Assembly (NCBI RefSeq): GCF_019097595.1
Contig: NC_080715.1
Location: forward strand, 2,039,573 to 2,103,572
Length of the DNA: 64,000 nucleotides
Direction of reading: 5' to 3'
From: Hemibagrus wyckioides
Taxonomy: Eukaryota; Chordata; Actinopteri; Siluriformes; Bagridae
Part shown: in pieces, positions 33,168-44,689 of the stretch
How positions within the stretch are numbered: position 1 is the stretch's first letter
How the letters are laid out: each line of letters starts with the position of its first letter
The notes under the pieces: model-generated
Database searches by the model: none
The model's input: only the letters and a program-made list of their open reading frames with translations
What the model was told of the DNA's origin: nothing
Translations under genes and position numbers: made by a program

Positions 33168-33358
33168 TCAGACCCCACAGTGACCTACAGTAACCTCACA
33201 GTGACCTACAGTAACCCCGCAATGACCTACAGTAACCTCACAGTGACCTACAGTAACCCTGCAATGACCTACAGTAACCTCACAGTGACCTACAGTAACC
33301 CCGCAATGACCTACAGTAACCTCACAGTGACCTACAGTAACCTCGCAGTGACCCACTT
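33168..33358 (+). repeat. 21-bp minisatellite
   Basis: Nine copies alternating CAGTGACCTACAGTAACCTC and CAATGACCTACAGTAACCYC (each 21 bp with the final base). The 7-codon period leaves both strands open. Confidence 0.95.
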
Positions 33359-33382
33359 GACAATTACAATGTAATTTTTATA

Positions 33383-33497
33383 GGGGTGCCAATAATTATG
33401 AAGCATGATTTTCTGTGTATATAAGTATCAGACATGTTAGATTCTAAATAACCCCAAAGATCCAGCTGTACTGAGGGTGCCAATACTTTTGGAACTG
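33383..33497. mobile_element. terminal IR/DR end of a Tc1-like element
   Basis: An inner repeat GGGGTGCCAATAATTATG (33384-33401) and an outer repeat GGGTGCCAATACTTTTGGAAC (about 33475-33495) lie in the same orientation ~90 bp apart, ending ACTG then TA. This is the arrangement of the double direct repeats within one inverted repeat of an IR/DR-type Tc1 transposon. The rest of the element is absent. Confidence 0.5.
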
Positions 33498-33815
33498 TAA
33501 ATAAATAAATAGATATGAAGAGTGTGTGTGTGTGTGGGTCACCTTGTCATCCTGTAATAACACGTGTACCTGACTCAGGTAGCGAGCAGCACAAATGCAG
33601 ATGCAGTGGAGGAGGAAAAGAAAACGTGAAGCAGAAACATCAGAGACGACACAAAACAAATCTGCTTCTCACCGAGAAAAAACTGTCTTTGTGAACAACG
33701 CTCATGTCTTAGCCAAGCATGAGCTAAAAATTATTATTACTGTGTGTGTGTGTAGTGTGGATGAATAAACACTTGAGCACTGATATCATGCAGATAGATT
33801 AATACAGTCAGAAGT

Positions 33816-34120
<305 letters not shown>

Positions 34121-35035
34121 AAGGTGTGGGAGGAGGGAGTGGTAGTAATGACTGGTGTGGATTTAAAGCCATTTTTGGGTGTCGCCATCCTGCAAAAACT
34201 GGAGTCTGTGCAGCAGACAGACAAACAGACAGACAGTGGTTCTGCACATATTAATCTGTCTCTCTGTCTGTCTGCTGCTTCATCTGTCTGCCTGTCAGAC
34301 GGTCCAGCTGTCTGTGATGAGTGAGTGTGTATGATATTACCTAAACTGGTGCAATTAATAATGATGTCATTTAAAACGGAAGCTTTCCTCCTTTCCCACT
34401 GACTAACATGGAAATGGGCGGGGTTTATAACTGTACCACAGCCAGTCACTAGAGGGCCTCAGAGACATTTTGGCTTCGAGCTCTGAGTTCCCTGTTACAC
34501 CATCCACTCGTACATATGGTCATTGGATAGGATCCTGTCCGTCTGGCTGGAGGTCTGTTTCTCATCAGGGGAACCTGTGGGGTTCTTTGAGAGAGAGATT
34601 AGAGTTTTGCAGTAGTCTGTCTAGCCAGTGTACATCATTTCACACGAGTGGAGGATTTATTCCTGCTCTGAAACACTGCCAGGGTGTGAGTGGATTAAAA
34701 GCGTCCAGTCGGGCGTCCTGCCGTCCCGCACCTGCTGTGGGCGCTGGCCATGGGGCTGAGGCTCAGGTGCTCTGAGGAGACGAGCAGACTCATCACAACA
34801 GTGATACAAATGATGAAAAAGGAAACACAAGGCTTAAAAACACCCATGTGGTCAGTAATGTTATTATCAGAGGTGTAGCTTTTACTCTTTACATTTGAAT
34901 AGTCAGGTTTTGCTAAAGAACAAAATTCACCAACATTGTCACCTTTATTCATTCTTAGTCTTAAAGCCACATTTCCAGCTGACAAAATCTTATTTCAATT
35001 TACTGCTTGACAGGGCGGAGTGATGAAGCGGCGTT
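34121..35035. other. unrecognised spacer
   Basis: 34210-34300 contains CAGACAGACA and its complement TGTCTGTCTG, so it can fold. An open frame of 101 codons at 34470-34775 (+) has no recognisable family and lies in a mixed-composition stretch. No splice or promoter support. Confidence 0.4.
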
Positions 35036-35039
35036 ACTC

Positions 35040-35165
35040 AGAGGCCCTCACCAGCATCTCTCTTCTCTCTTTCAAAGCAGATAAGACAAAAAAATGGCTG
35101 AGAAACTGAAAAGAAGTGTAAACTCCCCGTCCTGAAAATGTCCAAAAACTTAACGTTACTGCTTT
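35040..35165 (-). mobile_element. possible diverged MITE-family internal segment
   Basis: AAGAAGTGTAAACTCCCCGT then CCTGAAAATGTCC resembles the AAGTGTAAACTCTTCTGTCC..GAAGATGTGG block at 25680-25720. It is short and diverged. Confidence 0.35.
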
Positions 35166-35199
35166 AATCACTGTTAAATGGTTAGGGGTTAGACATTCC

Positions 35200-36626
35200 A
35201 AATTGTGTGTTTGTGTCCAGACTGGTTGTGTTGGTTGTGTGTTTGTGTCCAGACTGGTTGTGTTAAATTGTGTGTTTGTGTCCAGACTGGTTGTGTTAAA
35301 TTGTGTGTTTGTGTCCAGACTGGTTGTGTTGGTTGTGTGTTTGTGTCCAGACTGGTTGTGTTGGCTGTGTGTTTGTGTCTAGACTGGTTGTGTTAGTTGT
35401 GTGTTTGTGTCCAGACTGGTTGTGTTAGTTGTGTGTTTGTGTCCAGACTGGTTGTGTTAGTTGTGTGTTTGTGTCCAGACTGGTTGTGTTAGTTGTGTGT
35501 TTGTGTCCAGACTGGTTGTGTTGGTTGTGTGTTTGTGTCCAGACTGGTTGTGTTAAATTGTGTGTTTGTGTCCAGACTGGTTGTGTTAGTTGTGTGTTTG
35601 TGTCCAGACTGGTTGTGTTAAATTGTTTGTTTGTGTCCAGACTGGTTGTGTTAAATTGTGTGTTTGTGTCCAGACTGGTTGTGTTAGTTGTGTGTTTGTG
35701 TCCAGACTGGTTGTGTGTTTGTGTCCAGACTGGTTGTGTTAAATTGTGTGTTTGTGTCCAGACTGGTTGTGTTGGTTGTGTGTTTGTGTCCAGACTGGTT
35801 GTGTTAGTTGTGTGTTTGTGTCCAGACTGGTTGTGTTAGTTGTGTGTTTGTGTCCAGACTGGTTGTGTTAAATTGTGTGTTTGTGTCCAGACTGGTTGTG
35901 TTAGTTGTGTGTTTGTGTCCAGACTGGTTGTGTTGGTTGTGTGTTTGTGTCCAGACTGGTTGTGTTAAATTGTGTGTTTGTGTCCAGACTGGTTGTGTTA
36001 AATTGTGTGTTTGTGTCCAGACTGGTTGTGTTAAATTGTGTGTTTGTGTCCTGACTGGTTGTGTTAAATTGTTTGTTTGTGTCCAGACTGGTTGTGTTAA
36101 ATTGTGTGTTTGTGTCCAAACTGGTTGTGTTGGTTGTGTGTTTGTGTCCAGACTGGTTGTGTTAAATTGTGTGTTTGTGTCCAGACTGGTTGTGTTGGTT
36201 GTGTGTTTGTGTCCAGACTGGTTTTGTTAAATTGTGTGTTTGTGTCTAGACTGGTTGGGTTAAGTTGTGTGTTTGTGTCCAGACTGGTTGTGTTAAATTG
36301 TGTGTTTGTGTCCAGACTGGTTGTGTTGGTTGTGTTTTTGTGTCCAGACTGGTTGTGTTGGTTGTGTGTTTGTGTCCAGACTGGTTGTGTTAAATTGTGT
36401 GTTTGTGTCTAGACTGGTTGGGTTAAGTTGTGTGTTTGTGTCCAGACTGGTTGTGTTAAATTGTGTGTTTGTGTCCAGACTGGTTGTGTTGGTTGTGTGT
36501 TTGTGTCCAGACTGGTTGTGTTGGTTGTGTTTTTGTGTCCAGACTGGTTGTGTTGGTTGTGTGTTTGTGTCCAGACTGGTTGTGTTGGTTGTGTTTTTGT
36601 GTCCAGACTGGTTGTGTTGGTTGTGA
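35200..36626 (+). repeat. 32/33-bp minisatellite, ~44 copies
   Basis: The unit is GTGTTTGTGTCCAGACTGGT followed by TGTGTTGGTTGT or TGTGTTAAATTGT (33 bp) or TGTGTTAGTTGT. The three spacer types are interspersed rather than blocked. One shortened unit occurs near 35711. Since 32 and 33 mix, the reading frame shifts repeatedly and no ORF is meaningful. Confidence 0.97.
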
Positions 36627-36892
36627 AGGAGGCCTCGGGTGCTGCATCAGTCTCAGCCCTCAGCAGCAGCGCTCCTTTACTTTGTCCTTTAATGAAAAAT
36701 GGATGTGTTTCTCAGTACAGTTAATAGCGTCTGCTCTGTAATACGTCTCTCTATCGATCGCTGGACATCTGGACGGACGTCTGCTTAAACAATAATCGAT
36801 TTCTGTCCTCACCCGAGACGGGACAGAGTACGACTCGGCCTCGGCTCTGGTCATCAGCACAGTGTATGTGATGCTGGTGTAAATAATGAATA
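36627..36892. other. short unique stretch
   Basis: Balanced-composition sequence (ATCGATCGCTGG, AATAATCGATTTC). No feature recognised. Confidence 0.4.
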
Positions 36893-37076
36893 GAGCACAG
36901 ATTGAGACACGCCCACAGTAGACTGATGATGCTAGGATTTTGGAGTAGTGAATATGGTGTGTGGTTTGGGACACATCCACAGTGGACTTGTAAGAGTGTT
37001 TATGGGAACTGTATAGTGAATAGGCCAAGGATTGGGACATGCCCACAGTAGACTGATGAGGGTGTATATGTGGCCT
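36893..37076 (+). repeat. diverged copies of the 66-bp repeat
   Basis: Blocks GACACGCCCACAGTAGACTG, AGTGAATATGGTGTGTGGTT and TATAGTGAATAGG match the 66-bp array at 37185-37452 but are diverged and of uneven spacing. Confidence 0.75.
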
Positions 37077-37082
37077 CCATCA

Positions 37083-37158
37083 TTTTTATATTTCTATAAA
37101 GCTGCTTTTAAACAATGTCCATAGTTAAAAGTGCTATACAAATAAAATTGAATTGAAA
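37083..37158 (-). mobile_element. dispersed repeat fragment between 66-bp repeats
   Basis: On the minus strand TTCAATTCAATTTTATTTGT leads to ATAGCACTTTTAACTATGGA and CATTGTTTAAAAGCAGC, the first part of the family at 12983-13215 and 39822-40080. It separates diverged from regular copies of the 66-bp repeat. Confidence 0.6.
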
Positions 37159-37184
37159 AAATAGCAAATAAGGCAGTAAATAGT

Positions 37185-37452
37185 TTGGGACTGTGGACTG
37201 ATGATGGTGTTGATTTGGATTGTGTAGTGAATACGGTGTGGTTTGGGACACACCCACAGTGGACTGATGATGGTGTTGATTTGGATTGTGTAGTGAATAC
37301 GGTGTGGTTTGGGACACACCCACAGTGGACTGATAATGGTGTTGATGTGGACTACATAATGAATTTGGTCTGGTTTGGGACACGCCCACAGTGGACTGAT
37401 AATGGTGTTGATGTGGACGGTATAGTGAACATGTGGTTTGGGACACGCCCTA
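37185..37452 (+). repeat. 66-bp minisatellite, 4 copies
   Basis: Each unit contains GGACTGATGATGGTGTTGAT, then GTGTAGTGAATACGGTGTGG and TTTGGGACACACCCACAGT. Two copies are near-identical; two carry GATAATGG and GATGTGGAC changes. The 22-codon period leaves both strands open. Confidence 0.95.
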
Positions 37453-38250
37453 AAATGAAGTATTGTTAAGTGTCAGTAAACAAAAAAACAAGTTTCTGTA
37501 ATTTCCTCCTGTTTTGTCATGGCTGAGCGCAGGGCTGGATGGTTATCGCTCCGCTGTAATTGGTTACTCACACTGTCATCTTTTCCAATCTCTGAGTGTT
37601 ATTAGGGTCGTGATGTTGCCATGAGAACGTGTTCGAACGCACAGTCTGACTGAGAAGATCAGTGTGATGAATGCTGAGTTCTGTTTCCCGCAGGAACATG
37701 CATTTTCATGACATCATCTGTTCCTTCTTTAAATTCAACCTCAGTCCACTCAGACTCCTCTGTTCCTCCCTTAATTAACCTGCTGCTTTTAGTTAGGATT
37801 CCAGAAATATTTCTCTGAATTTGCTGCAAAAACACCAGCAGTAAAGCAGCCTGAGTCTCTGTCTACTCTTAAGGACAGGAATCCAGCCAGTGTTCCTCTG
37901 GGTTTGAACTGGATGTCTTATCTTTGAATTAATGTTTTAGCATGCAGTCTGGGTCACGGCACCAAGCATGTGGCACCACCACAGTGAAGAACAGATCTGA
38001 AACAGGTTCCACTCGTTATCCCTTGATTTTAAGGTGAGAACTTTTTGCCAAAGGTATCTTTATCTCATCCTGGAAAATACAGAAGCTTCTCAAGTGCTCC
38101 TCACTGTTTTAGAAGTTGTTCCTGTGCTTGATTCAGGGTCATGAAGGCCTCTTGGTTCTGCTAGATCACTCCACTCTACACTTGTCCTGGTGAGTTCTGC
38201 AAGCTGGAACATCTCTCACAGTCAGGTGCTCCTATTCAGGAGTCATACAT
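37453..38250. other. unique non-coding stretch with X-box word
   Basis: No gene recognised. GTTGCCATGAGAAC at 37615-37628 fits the RFX X-box pattern. Confidence 0.35.
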
Positions 38251-38420
38251 GTTGATGTAGTTCAGTGGTTAGGGTGGTGGTCTACTGATTGGAAGGTCAC
38301 AAATTCAAATCCCAGGACCACCAAACTGCCAGCACTGGAGCCACTGAGCAAGGCCATTGACCCACAGTTGTAAAAATGCCAATGCCCTGGATTCTGGTGT
38401 CTGTCAAATGCTGTAAATGT
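38251..38420 (+). mobile_element. tRNA-derived SINE with L2-type tail
   Basis: An A-box-like GTAGTTCAGTGGTTAGGGTG and a B-box-like GGTCACAAATTCAAATCCC form the pol III head. The body CTGAGCAAGGCCATTGACCC follows. The tail GTGTCTGTCAAATGCTGTAA (with ATGT) matches the 3-prime ends of L2-type LINEs. Substitutions are spread throughout, so the copy is old. Confidence 0.75.
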
Positions 38421-39821
38421 TGATGAAGACCACTTCCTTTCAGACTCAATCTAATTTCTTTCATTTAGATCTAATATGATCCAGGATTGTGGAAGCTCAT
38501 CCCATCCCATATGCTTCCCAAGGCATCAGCAGTTCTGCTGGGAGATGAAACTGACACACTGAAGAGAACAGGAAGATGACATTCTGTCACAGATACTCGG
38601 AATTGCATATGGACTACATTACCCATCAGCCCCTGCATGTTTCCTCATACATATCACACTAATCACTCACTCCTGCTTCCTGTTTGTCTTTGATCTCTGC
38701 TCTGGTTTCTGTGGAGCTCACGGTCAGGACAGGCTTGTCTTTTCTGAAGAGGGAAATGATTGTAGATTGTTTTGGGCCCTAAGAAGTGTACACTCTGAGA
38801 CACATTATGGACCTTCACCACCAACCCTGAGGATATTGTATAGAACAATATCTAAACACCATGCATGTCTTTATTATCACTTACTGCTCTGCTGTATACT
38901 GGAGTGCATCATACAGCATTTCAACACATCTAAAATAAATAATTAGGTTTTTATCTTGGTTTTAAAGCATGATTTGTATGTACAGTATTTATTTAACTGT
39001 GAATACTGAGGATTATAACAAGAGGAAAACAACCTCTACTGTAGTATTATTCCTGAATAAATCACTAAAATAATCTCAGCATAAAAAAGTAAAAATTTCA
39101 TTTTGTCGTAAAGGAAAAAAAAAACCTCACTGCAGGAATATTATGTAACTATATAATAAAAATGGAAATTTAATACCTAATAATTTTAATAAGAGTAAGA
39201 ATATTCATTTTTAATAACGGAACCTATCATGACTCAGACTTCAGGATTTTTCCAGAAACCTTTCTCTTTATTCAGTGAAGCACTCAGTGAGAGTGAGACG
39301 GAAGGCAACGAGGCGCCGCCGCTGTCCTTTCCTCTGACGCCTCGTTCATCAGCTCACGCCAAAGCCGCTTCCTCCTGCTTCCTCCTGCTTCCTCTTTGCG
39401 AAGAAGAATCTCGTTCTGAAAGCCGAGGATGGATCTGTTAGTGTAGCAGCTCATTATAAAGTCATGTACCTGCACCTATCAGAAGAAACCCTCATTTCAT
39501 ACTCGACCCACCTGCCAATAAACAGCGCTTATCAAAGACGGAGCTGCTGGGCCTCGGATCCTAATTAACCATATTTAATTTGGCAATAATCATTTTTAAT
39601 TTCACGCCATTTTAACTCGGAGTTAATTAAAACACTGATGTTCATTTTCCAAATCTTTTCTCTTTAACCCCCACAGAGACGCAGCACGAGATTCTCTCTT
39701 ATATTTTTAAAGGAAAAAGAATCAAACTTGTGCTTTTGTTTTAAACAAATAGTTGAGTTGAGAGTATGATGAAGGTGGAAACTCATCACGTTGTGTGTAT
39801 TGAGACTGTTTCATTTTTTTC
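38421..39821. other. unique non-coding stretch
   Basis: No gene recognised. 38580-38700 has LTR-like wording (TGTCACAGA, GGACTACATTACCCATCAG) but no definable ends. 39550-39640 is AT-rich with CCTAATTAACC, TTTAATTTGGC and GAGTTAATTAAAA cores, a candidate regulatory element. Confidence 0.3.
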
Positions 39822-40080
39822 AGTCCAGTTTATTTGTATAGCGATTTTAACAGTGGACGTTGTCTCACAGCAGCTTTACAGAAATATAGAAACAGAATAA
39901 AAATGATAAAGTTTAAAGTTATTAGTTTATCCCTAATGAGAAGCCTGAGGTGAGGGTGGTGAGGAAAAACTCCCTGAGATGATATGAGGAAAAAACCTTC
40001 AGAGGAACCGTGCTTAGAAGGGAACCTCATCCTCATTTAGGTGACACTGGTCAGTAACTAAGAACTAAGAGCTCCTGAGT
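39822..40080 (+). mobile_element. dispersed repeat family (TATAGCGATTTTAACAGTG type)
   Basis: TTTATTTGTATAGCGATTTT, CGTTGTCTCACAGCAGCTTT, TATCCCTAATGAGAAGCCTG and GAGGAAAAACTCCCTGAGAT appear in order, then GGGAACCTCATCCTCATT. Same family as 12983-13215, longer here. Confidence 0.65.
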
Positions 40081-40499
40081 AATTAATTGGTCAGTGTAGT
40101 GTCTGAGGACATAAAGGTCACTTTATGGTCACTCCACAGTCAGCAAACCTGAGCCGCCATCATGAACTTCTCCTCCGTCAGCACGTCTTTTCACAGCAAC
40201 CTAAAAAGCAACAATCTGTGTTTAAGTAATGGTTTTATTTTTAAAAGAAAAAGAAAGTTTCTTCCTCTCTGTGTCCTGGGTGGGTTAGCTGTGACAGGGA
40301 CAGGACACTCTGAGGTCAGATCATGTCCATAGTTTGCAGTGTTACTGCTATAGGTGCTAACGTTATCTTCAGTTAATCAGGGGATGTGTTAAAAAATACT
40401 GAGGTAGCACGATCGGCTAAACATGCTAGCATTCTTCACATTTCATACTTTCATTCATATATTACTATCTTTCTCTTTTGTCTAATAAGAAGGTTAGTC

Positions 40500-40552
<53 letters not shown>

Positions 40553-40904
40553 CTGTGCCATTGTTTTTATTAATAATCTCTAGCCTTTCTCACACGGTGA
40601 CGTTTCCTGAAGAATTCATCTGTCCTGAAAATAAACCCCAGTTCCTTCCACATGTCTCACTTCAGCAGCTGGTTATTGTGGATTACAGCATCAGCACAAT
40701 AAAATTATTCCCTGCGCGGTAAATAGCATCAATCACGTAGTAAAGGTCAGCGCGAGGTGACGAGCAGCTAACTCATTAATTGATGAGATGCTACAGCGTG
40801 TCTGTGTAGCTGTTTTTTCAATAAACTGCTTACTGCCTCCTTCCTCTTTCTCCATAAATCACAGCAGTGTGCGTTTGCTGCGTCTCTCATTTCTCTTCAT
40901 GTCT
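40081..40904. other. unrecognised spacer with TG microsatellite
   Basis: Perfect TG tract at 40505-40550. No gene recognised. Confidence 0.5.
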
Positions 40905-41040
40905 TCTACCTCACGGGGAAAAGTGTGCACTTTACAGAAGATAACACACCCTACAGGAGAGCCTGTGTGTCAGGTGTGGAAGGAGTCTCCAGTGTCAGCA
41001 CTGTGGAACAGTCAGAGGAGAAGCTGGAACTTTAAACTTT
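40905..41040 (+). mobile_element. MITE-family internal segment
   Basis: GGTGTGGAAGGAGTCTCCAG (40976-40995) then CAGCACTGTGGAACAGTCAG and GAGAAGCTGGAACTTT, matching copies at 14985-15245 and 25655-25765. Confidence 0.6.
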
Positions 41041-41044
41041 TAAT

Positions 41045-41047
41045 CTT

Positions 41048-41078
<31 letters not shown>

Positions 41079-42025
41079 CACTCAGACAAAAACAAATACA
41101 CACACACACACTCAGACAAAAACAAATACACACACACACACTCAGACAAAAACAAATACACACACACACACTCAGACAAAAACAAATACACACACACACA
41201 CACACTCAGACAAAAACAAATACACACACACACACTCAGACAAAAACAAATACACACACACACACACTCAGACAAAAACAAATACACACACACACACTCA
41301 GACAAAAACAAATACACACACACACACACTCAGACAAAAACAAATACACACACACACACTCAGACAAAAACAAATACACACACACACACTCAGACAAAAA
41401 CAAATACACACACACACACTCAGACAAAAACAAATACACACACACACACACACTCAGACAAAAACAAATACACACACACACACTCAGACAAAAACAAATA
41501 CACACACACACACACACACTCAGACAAAAACAAATACACACACACACACTCAGACAAAAACAAATACACACACACACACACTCAGACAAAAACAAATACA
41601 CACACACTCAGACAAAAACAAATACACACACACACACTCAGACAAAAACAAATACACACACACACACTCAGACAAAAACAAATACACACACACATACTCA
41701 GACAAAAACAAATACACACACACACACTCACTCAGACACAAACACACACACACACACTCACTCAGACACAAACACACACACACACACACACTCAGACAAA
41801 AACAAATACACACACACACACACTCACTCAGACACAAACACACACACACACACACACTCATACAAAAACAAATACACACACACACACACACTCAGACACA
41901 AACACACACACACACACACACAAACACGTAGTCAGACACACACACAAACACACACACACACACACATAGACACACAAACAAATACACAAACACACACACA
42001 CACACACACACTAAACCACATGCAC

Positions 42026-42056
<31 letters not shown>

Positions 42057-42080
42057 AACACATGCACACACACACACACT
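41045..42080 (+). repeat. CTCAGACAAAAACAAATA-(CA)n minisatellite
   Basis: About 27 copies of CTCAGACAAAAACAAATA separated by CA runs of 8-18 bp (41080-41900), with ACTCACTCAGACACAAA variants from 41725. It then decays into plain CA with CATGCA words. The 393-codon frame spanning it is an artefact. Confidence 0.97.
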
Positions 42081-42119
42081 AAATCACAGGTTTGATACTG
42101 CAGCTTGAACAGAGTTTGA

Positions 42120-42164
42120 TGTCTTTATTAATTCACACTGTGTGTGTGTGTGTGTTTGTGTATT

Positions 42165-42199
<35 letters not shown>

Positions 42200-42312
42200 T
42201 TGATGTTTTTGTAACTAAGACCTTGTGCTATTTTCACCCCTTGAGGCAGCAGCGCTGATTTTCTCAACCATCAATCACACGTCACTTCCATTTCACCAGA
42301 CAGAAATACAGT

Positions 42313-42366
<54 letters not shown>

Positions 42367-42496
42367 TAAGTAATTATTAAGGATCTGGTGCCACCAATAA
42401 ATCAGCGTCTGTGCTGTACCCAGTCCCTTCACCTGCTGCTTTTCTCTTTGACTGTGTGCTGCTTTTCACCTGCTGTGAAATACCTGACACTTTACT

Positions 42497-42548
<52 letters not shown>

Positions 42549-42552
42549 ATAG
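42120..42552 (+). repeat. TG and (AAAT)n microsatellites
   Basis: TG/TTTG at 42138-42200, a perfect TG tract at 42317-42362, AAAT tetranucleotides at 42497-42552. Confidence 0.95.
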
Positions 42553-42649
42553 AACTACAAAGTTACAGACACTGATAGTCATGTGAGCATGGGAGCAGTG
42601 TGGGTTTAAATCAATACACACAAAATACATATCACATAACAGACAACAC

Positions 42650-44100
42650 ACTACTGCAACACAACACACACACTGCTGTTACACAACACACACACACTGC
42701 TGTTACACAACACACACACTACTGTTACACAACACACACACTGCTGTTACACAACACACACACTGCTGTTACACAACACACACACTACTGTAACACAACA
42801 CACACACTGCTGTTACACAGCACACACACACTGCTGTTACACAACACACACACTACTGTTACACAACACACACACTGCTGTTACACAACACACACACACT
42901 GCTGTTACACAACACACACACTACTGTTACACAACACACACACTGCTGTTACACAACACACACACTACTGTAACACAACACACACACTGCTGTTACACAA
43001 CACACACACACTGCTGTTACACAACACACACACTACTGTTACACAACACACACACTGCTGTTACACAACACACACACTACTGTAACACAACACACACACT
43101 GCTGTTACACAACACACACACTACTGTAACACAACACACACACTACTGTAACACAACACACACACTACTGTAACACAACACACACACTGCTGTTACACAA
43201 CACACACACACTGCTGTTACACAACACACACACTACTGTTACACAACACACACACTGCTGTTACACAACACACACACTACTGTAACACAACACACACACT
43301 GCTGTTACACAACACACACACTACTGTAACACAACACACACACTGCTATTACACAACACACACACTGCTGTTACACAACACACACACTGCTGTTACACAA
43401 CACACACACACTGCTGTTACACAACACACACACTGCTGTAACACAACACACACACTACTGTAACACAACACACACACTGCTATTACACAACACACACACT
43501 GCTGTTACAAAACACACACACTACTGTAACACAACACACACACTACTGTTACACAACACACACACTACTGTAACACAACACACACACTACTGTAACACAA
43601 CACACACACTGCTGTTACACAACACACACACTACTGTAACACAACACACACACTGCTATTACACAACACACACACTGCTGTTACACAACACACTGCTATT
43701 ACACAACACACACACTGCTGTTACAAAACACACACACTACTGTTACACAACACACACACTACTGTAACACAACACACACACTACTGTAACACAACACACA
43801 CACTGCTATTACACAACACACACACTGCTGTTACACAACACACTGCTATTACACAACACACACACTGCTGTTACAAAACACACACACTACTGTTACACAA
43901 CACACACACTACTGTAACACAACACACACACTACTGTAACACAACACACACACACTAATGTAACACAACACACACACTACTGTAACACAACACACACACT
44001 ACTGTAACACAACACACACACTGCTATTACACAACACACACACTGCTGTTACACAACACACACACTACTGTAACACAACACACACACTACTGTAACACAA
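42650..44100 (+). repeat. 22-bp CA-rich minisatellite, ~65 copies
   Basis: The unit is ACTGCTGTTACACAACACAC plus CA, with alternatives ACTACTGTAACACAACACAC and CTGCTATT. Extra CA steps give 24-bp units. Variants occur in recurring local orders (for example the string at 43640-43740 is largely repeated at 43780-43890), pointing to segmental amplification. Confidence 0.97.
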
Positions 44101-44133
44101 AACATGTGGATCATGGAAAGGTGATGACACTTT

Positions 44134-44182
44134 GTAGAGTAGCTGATCATCAAGGTCACAGGTTCGGTCTCCATATGGGCCA
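44134..44182 (+). pseudogene. tRNA-Ile(AAT) relic, 3-prime part
   Basis: CAAGGTCACAGGTTCGGTCT then CCATATGGGCCA matches the variable loop, T-arm and acceptor of tRNA-Ile(AAT). The anticodon arm is scrambled (CTGATCATC) and the D-arm is lost. A TTTT pol III terminator follows immediately at 44183-44186. Paired convergently with the tRNA-Ala at 44346-44418. Confidence 0.6.
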
Positions 44183-44345
44183 TTTTCAAGGTTTGTGCAG
44201 GGTCTGCTTCATGACTTGGACAATTCATGGGTCAACTTCTTGTTGCCTGAGACAATAGGTTATCATAGTTCACTGCCTGACCATCCTTTGGGCTGAAAAT
44301 GGCATTGGTTTGCCTAAAGCACACACCCACAAATGTCCCTTGCAC

Positions 44346-44418
44346 TGGAGAATGCAGACATCAATCCCACTACCTCTCGCATGCTAAGTGAGCACTCTGC
44401 CATTTGAGCTAATTCCCC
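44346..44418 (-). tRNA. tRNA-Ala(AGC), substituted, probably pseudogene
   Basis: The minus strand gives a complete 73-nt cloverleaf. The acceptor is GGGGAAT/ATTCTCC with A73. The D-arm starts GCTC and closes with GAGT. The anticodon loop TTAGCAT contains AGC. The T-stem GTGGG/TCTGC closes a loop ATTGATG. Box A reads TAGCTCAAATGGCAGAGTG and box B GGGATTGATGTC. Relative to the usual vertebrate tRNA-Ala(AGC), the changes are nearly all C-to-T or G-to-A type. They leave one anticodon-stem mismatch (A30-C40) and a weakened box B. No T4 terminator follows directly. Confidence 0.75.
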
Positions 44419-44462
44419 AGGGGCCTCTTTAGACCTGATTGTGGCACAGGGGGACCCACCAT

Positions 44463-44485
44463 TTTCATGATCCCCATACGGACCA
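44463..44485 (+). pseudogene. tRNA-Ile relic, T-arm and acceptor only
   Basis: TTTCATGATCCCCATACGGA then CCA is the T-loop to 3-prime end of tRNA-Ile, again directly followed by TTTT (44486-44489). The 5-prime two-thirds is unrecognisable. Second unit of the cluster. Confidence 0.5.
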
Positions 44486-44629
44486 TTTTCAAGGTTTGCA
44501 CTGGGTCTGCTTCACGACTGGACAATTCACAGGTCAATAGGTCGAGACAATAGGTTCTTTCAGTTGAGTCTTTTGGGCTGAAAATGGCATGGGATTGCCT
44601 AAGCCACACCCACAGATGCCCATCACATT

Positions 44630-44686
44630 TGGAGAATGCTGGCATTGCTCCAACTACCTCTTGCACGGCAATTGAGCTAATTTCCC
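44630..44686 (-). pseudogene. tRNA-Ala relic with internal deletion
   Basis: On the minus strand GGGAAATTAGCTCAATTG joins directly to CCGTGCAAGAGGTAGTTGGA and AATGCCAGCATTCTCCA. Acceptor, D-arm start, 3-prime anticodon stem and T-arm are recognisable; about 16 nt spanning the D-stem and anticodon loop are gone. Second tRNA-Ala of the cluster. Confidence 0.65.
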
Positions 44687-44689
44687 ACC

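Noticed and set aside
34470..34775. 101-codon open frame
   Set aside because: No recognisable domain, no supporting signals; antisense frame also partly open.
35200..36626. Possible direct-repeat/spacer array or Cys-rich protein
   Set aside because: The apparent spacers are only three recurring variants, and 32/33-bp mixing breaks any reading frame.
40788..41969. 393-codon open frame
   Set aside because: Mostly CA-repeat minisatellite; its non-repetitive first part is MITE-family sequence.
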